Origin: Lysobacter enzymogenes
Lineage (GTDB): Bacteria; Pseudomonadota; Gammaproteobacteria; Xanthomonadales; Xanthomonadaceae
Length of the DNA: 64,000 nucleotides
Reading direction: 5' to 3'
NCBI RefSeq assembly: GCF_017355525.1
Contig: NZ_CP067395.1
Coordinates: 4,867,001-4,931,000, forward strand
The position numbers were made by a program, and so were the translations under genes. Positions within the stretch are counted from its first letter, which is position 1; every line of letters begins with the position of its first letter. The notes beneath the pieces are model-generated. The model saw only the letters and a program-made list of their open reading frames with translations. It was not told where the DNA came from and ran no database searches. Of the stretch, positions 61,913 through 64,000 are shown one piece after another.

Positions 61913-64000
61913 ATGCCGCGAACCCACGAGCCATCGACGCCGCCCTTGCCCGCCGAGCATCTGCGGGTAGGCGATTGCGTGGTCGACATCCCCTTGCGCG
62001 AAATCCGCGCGCCGGGGGCGCGTCGGCCGCGCCGGATCACGCCCAAGGCGATGGGCGTGCTGCTCGTGCTCGTCGATCACGCCGACCGCGTGGTCAGCCG
62101 CGACGCGCTGCTGGCCGAGGTCTGGCCCGACACCTTGCCGACCGACGACGTGGTCACCCAGGCGGTGACCCAGTTGCGCAAGGCCTTCGACGAAGACCGC
62201 GGCAATCCGCGCTACATCGAAACCATCGCCAAGAACGGCTACCGCCTGCTGGCCAAAGTGCGCTGGCTGGTGCCGGAGTCGGCGGCCGGCGCTGAAGCCG
62301 GCGCCGGCGGCAACGCGGCCCCGGAGTCGATGGCGGAGACGGCCTTCGCCGACAGCCCCGCCGCCTCCGCTTCCGCGTCAGCCTCTGCGCCCGAGCGGAT
62401 CGACCCGGTGCCGTTGCCGAACCAGCCGCGTCCGCGCGGCACCTGGCGCTCGATCGTCGGCGCGGTCGCGACCGTGCTGGTGCTGGTGGTCGCGCTGGTG
62501 TGGTGGTCGCTGGCGCGGCAGTCGCACGCGCCCGGCGCGACGCCGGCGCCGGTCGACCCGGCGCGGGTCGCCGGCACGCCGCGGCCGTACCGCCTGATCA
62601 CCTCGATGCCCGGCTTCGAAGTCCAGCCGACCCTGTCGCCGGACGCGGCCCTGGTCGCCTACGTCGCCATTCCCGAAGGCCAGCGCGGCACCGCGATCCT
62701 GGTCCAGACCACCGACCAGACCCCGCCGCGCCAGCTGACCCGGCCCAGCGGGCTGGCCGAGGACAGCATGCCGGCGTGGTCGCCGGACGGCCGCTCGATC
62801 GCGTTCCTGCGGGTCGACCCGGCGCGCATGTGCAAGGTGCTGATGATCGCCGCCAACGGCGGCGCCGAGCGCGAGGTCGGCGAGTGCGACCCGCGCAATC
62901 CGCCGACCTTCGAATGGACTCCCGACGGCCGCGGCCTGATCTTCGGCAGCATGCAGACCCCGCAGGGCATGGTCGGCATGCGCGTGCTCGACCTGGCCAG
63001 CGGCGAATGGCGCGCGGTGCCGTACCGCCCCGGCGCCGGCAACCTCGACCTGTCGCCGCGGTTCTCGCCCGACGGGCGCTGGATCGTGTTCCTGCGCAAC
63101 AACCCGCAAGGCGATTTCTGGCGCCTGCCGGCCGAAGGCGGCACGGCCGAGCGGCTGAGCCAGCTCAGCGCCGACGTGCGCGGCTGGGACTGGCTGCCGG
63201 ACAACCGCAGCATCCTGTTCGGCCGCATGATCGACGGCGACACCCGGCTGTTCCGCCTGGACCTGGAAACCGGCCAGGCCCGCGACCTGGGCATCGAGTC
63301 GGCGCAGTTCCCGGCGGTCGCGGCCTCGCGCCCGGCCGCGGCCTTCGTCCAGCGCAAGCCTTACTTCGGCCTGTTCCGGGTGGTGCTCGGCGATACCTCC
63401 AAGGGCGCGGTGCACGTGGTCGACCCGCTGTTCCCGTCGTCGGCGCGCGACATGTTGCCGGCGGCGGCGCCGGACGGGCGCCAGATCGTGTTCTTCTCCG
63501 ACCGCTCCGGCAGCAACCACCTGTGGTGGGCCGACCTGGAGCAGCCCGATTCGCTGCGCATGCTGCCGGGGGTGACCCCGGGCACCCGCTACGGCGCTTC
63601 GTGGTCGGCCGACAGCACCCGGGTGACCGTGGTCGGGCCGGATCCGGAAGGGCGCAATGCGGTGTTCGAGATCGTGCCGGCCAGCGGGCGGGTCACCCGC
63701 TTGCCGGTGCCGGTCGACGAACCGATCCAGGCCATGCAGCTGCCGGATCCGAATCGGCTGTTGGTCCTGGCCGGCGCCGGCGACGGCCGTCTGCGCCTGA
63801 GCCTGTTCGACCGCAGCGTCTCCCCGTGGAAGCTGGTCGCGGCGATCGACGACGTGGCCGAGGGCAAGGCCGACCCGGCCCACAACCGCCTGCTGTTCGC
63901 GCGCCAGACCCAGGCCGGGCTGTGGCAGGCCGATCTGGCCCTGAGCGCGGCCAGCATCCGCCAGGTCGACGACAGCGAGCCGGTCGCCGACCGCTACCGG
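61913..64000 (+). CDS. Winged-helix/TM/beta-propeller regulator, 3' end cut by window
   Basis: Open for 696 codons to the window end, no stop reached. N-terminal OmpR/CadC-type DNA-binding domain (about 15-118: RITPKAMGVLLVLVDHADRVVS, recognition VVTQAVTQLRKAF, end YIETIAKNGYRLLAKV), Ala/Ser-rich linker, one TM helix (about 179-200), then a periplasmic TolB-like beta-propeller with repeated SPDGRSIAF/SPDGRWIVF and DNRSILF blades. CadC-type design: sensor outside, DNA-binding inside. Ligand and targets unknown. ATG at 61913 with AGGA close by at short spacing. Confidence 0.85.
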   Translation, partial: MPRTHEPSTPPLPAEHLRVGDCVVDIPLREIRAPGARRPRRITPKAMGVLLVLVDHADRVVSRDALLAEVWPDTLPTDDVVTQAVTQLRKAFDEDRGNPRYIETIAKNGYRLLAKVRWLVPESAAGAEAGAGGNAAPESMAETAFADSPAASASASASAPERIDPVPLPNQPRPRGTWRSIVGAVATVLVLVVALVWWSLARQSHAPGATPAPVDPARVAGTPRPYRLITSMPGFEVQPTLSPDAALVAYVAIPEGQRGTAILVQTTDQTPPRQLTRPSGLAEDSMPAWSPDGRSIAFLRVDPARMCKVLMIAANGGAEREVGECDPRNPPTFEWTPDGRGLIFGSMQTPQGMVGMRVLDLASGEWRAVPYRPGAGNLDLSPRFSPDGRWIVFLRNNPQGDFWRLPAEGGTAERLSQLSADVRGWDWLPDNRSILFGRMIDGDTRLFRLDLETGQARDLGIESAQFPAVAASRPAAAFVQRKPYFGLFRVVLGDTSKGAVHVVDPLFPSSARDMLPAAAPDGRQIVFFSDRSGSNHLWWADLEQPDSLRMLPGVTPGTRYGASWSADSTRVTVVGPDPEGRNAVFEIVPASGRVTRLPVPVDEPIQAMQLPDPNRLLVLAGAGDGRLRLSLFDRSVSPWKLVAAIDDVAEGKADPAHNRLLFARQTQAGLWQADLALSAASIRQVDDSEPVADRYR

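Overview
This window is about 70% GC chromosome from a gamma-proteobacterium of the Xanthomonadaceae, most likely Lysobacter. The strongest pointers are a beta-lytic metalloendopeptidase of the Lysobacter type (56610-57743), a Xanthomonadales type IV secretion effector with an XVIPCD tail (7288-8757), and the ilv-leu and thr operon layouts of this family. The genus is inferred from gene content and remembered family sequences, not from a search.

Layout. 1-1584 is the 3' end of groL. 1680-5009 is a minus-strand four-gene cassette: two small proteins of unknown function, a MACPF-like protein with a ubiquitin-like head and a Glu-Pro linker, and a GH25 muramidase. Then come a lipoprotein hydrolase (5173-7266), a type IV effector and lipoprotein immunity pair (7288-9401) and a multicopper oxidase (9559-11535). 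A 1.1 kb stretch without genes ends in a terminator before glnE. From glnE to 19530 lie mostly single genes: an Imm22-like protein, an ELM1-like protein, a nitroreductase, YceI, an unusual pirin and a small zinc protein. 19541-24518 is a lipopolysaccharide block (glycosyltransferase, O-antigen ligase, lauroyltransferase, Kdo transferase). 24993-32561 holds a TolC-family protein, a PCMT-like methyltransferase and a TetR-controlled RND efflux pair. 32628-36662 is glpD-glpF-glpK.

Amino-acid biosynthesis fills 37102-55383. Read on the minus strand, the branched-chain cluster is leader peptide, attenuator, ilvD, ilvC, ilvG, ilvM, ilvE, ilvA, leuA, leuC, leuD, leuB, terminator. The threonine operon is thrL, thrA, thrB, thrC. 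Both begin with short leader peptides rich in the regulating amino acids, at 49136-49315 and 55318-55383. Alternative pairings explain attenuation well for ilv. For thr the leader is clear, but no U-tract terminator is visible.

The right end has a secreted PEBP-like protein, the beta-lytic endopeptidase, a lipoprotein, a TPP riboswitch with thiC, a two-TM potassium-channel-like protein, and a winged-helix/TM/beta-propeller regulator cut by the window edge. Three copies of one inverted repeat (REP-like) and two other inverted-repeat types sit between genes. No tRNA, rRNA, CRISPR array, transposase or prophage was seen.

The best candidates for undescribed biology are the leaderless MACPF/muramidase cassette and the effector/immunity pair. 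With the beta-lytic protease they fit a predatory or competitive lifestyle.
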